DNA of 5,736 nt from Bacteriovoracaceae bacterium (GTDB taxonomy: Bacteria; Bdellovibrionota; Bacteriovoracia; Bacteriovoracales; Bacteriovoracaceae). The stretch lies in assembly GCA_023954595.1 (NCBI GenBank), contig JAGSHJ010000203.1:1-5736 (forward strand), read 5' to 3'. Shown here one piece after another: positions 5,380 through 5,736 of the stretch; positions within the stretch are counted from its first letter, which is position 1; every line of letters starts with the position of its first letter. The notes under the pieces were generated by a model. The model saw only the letters and a list, made by a program, of their open reading frames with translations. It was not told the origin of the DNA and made no database searches. A program made the position numbers and the translations under genes.

Positions 5380-5736
5380 ATGGAAGGAAATGTGAAGTAT
5401 AAAAAAGTTGATTTAAGTTCATGGAATAGAAAAAAACATTATGAGTTCTACAAAGACTTCTCTGAGCCTTTTTTTGGAGTCAATGTAGATGTTGAGATTA
5501 CCAATCTCTACAAACAAGCAAAGCAGGCCGGAGAGTCTGTATTTTGTGCGTACTTATATGGTATTGCTCGTGTCTTAAATGAAATTGAGCCGTTTAGATA
5601 TAGAATCAAAGATGGTGAAGTTGTTGTCTATGATAAGGTAGGGGTGTCAGCTACAATTGCTAGAGATGACGAAACATTTGGATTTTCTTATATCGAATTT
5701 ACTGATGACTGGAATACCTTTAATAAGCTTGCAAAA
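5380..5736 (+). CDS. CatA-like O-acetyltransferase (chloramphenicol acetyltransferase family), 3' partial
   Basis: The first 119 codons of a protein of the classical chloramphenicol acetyltransferase (CAT) family. These trimeric cytoplasmic enzymes move an acetyl group from acetyl-CoA to a hydroxyl group. Seen: VDLSSWNRKKHYEFY (10-24), equivalent to the CAT motif VDIxxWxRKEHFEF, with the last Tyr aligning with the substrate-pocket Tyr25 of CAT; then SVFCAYLYGIARVLNEIEPF with RYRIKDGEVVVYDKV, matching the family's N-x-x-x-x-FR-x-x-I-x-DGE-V-x-x-D; and ETFGFSYIEFTDDWNTF, matching the TETFS segment. The catalytic HHxxxDG motif lies beyond the window, so activity cannot be judged. The ATG at 5380 gives the length of CatI, while GTG 5392 gives that of CatIII and has a ribosome binding candidate. 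The gene follows the lipoprotein stop by 16 bases with no terminator between them, so cotranscription is likely. Many environmental CatA-like proteins probably acetylate something other than chloramphenicol, so a resistance role should not be assumed. Confidence 0.85.
   Translation, partial: MEGNVKYKKVDLSSWNRKKHYEFYKDFSEPFFGVNVDVEITNLYKQAKQAGESVFCAYLYGIARVLNEIEPFRYRIKDGEVVVYDKVGVSATIARDDETFGFSYIEFTDDWNTFNKLAK
5382..5388 (+). promoter_or_regulatory. Shine-Dalgarno candidate that bears on the start of the CatA-like gene
   Basis: GGAAGGA is a good anti-16S match, but it lies inside the reading frame that begins at ATG 5380 and only 3 bases before an in-frame GTG at 5392. If it is used, the protein starts VKYKKVDLSSW with the GTG read as Met, which aligns neatly with the short N-terminus of type III chloramphenicol acetyltransferase. 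The spacing is shorter than usual, so the choice stays open. Confidence 0.4.

Overview
The window is an AT-rich bacterial chromosome segment with every supportable gene on the + strand. It holds five coding regions, two of them cut by the window edges. Organism, by inference only: a large lipoprotein built from LamG (concanavalin A-like) repeats followed by Cys-rich beta modules, together with the low GC content, suggests a Gram-negative predatory or marine lineage such as Bdellovibrionota (Bacteriovorax-like). No marker gene in the window proves this.

Layout. (1) 2-943 is the C-terminal part of a PLP-dependent enzyme of the Cys/Met metabolism (cystathionine gamma-synthase-like) family. (2) 944-1061 is a short AT-rich control region with a strikingly regular array: six TTACT/AGTAA half-sites forming three 15-bp palindromes whose starts (993, 1014, 1035) are exactly 21 bp apart. 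The last palindrome lies inside the spacer of a predicted promoter. (3) 1062-1930 is a two-gene operon with a 4-bp ATGA overlap. It encodes a small winged-helix DNA-binding protein and a small protein with a polymerase-beta-type nucleotidyltransferase signature, the architecture of a toxin-antitoxin-like or defence-like module. (4) 1931-2162 is non-coding, with one GC-richer block (about 1950-2004) of unknown nature. (5) 2163-5363 encodes a 1066-residue lipoprotein with three LamG-like domains and a Cys-containing C-terminal region. (6) 5380 to the end is the N-terminal part of a CatA-like (chloramphenicol acetyltransferase fold) O-acetyltransferase, only 16 bases after the lipoprotein and possibly cotranscribed with it.

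How they work together. The winged-helix/nucleotidyltransferase pair and its upstream array make one coherent unit: the winged-helix protein probably binds the phased palindromes and represses its own operon, whose mRNA may be leaderless. This is the most interesting part of the window. The PLP enzyme, the LamG lipoprotein and the CatA-like enzyme show no obvious functional link to that pair or to each other.
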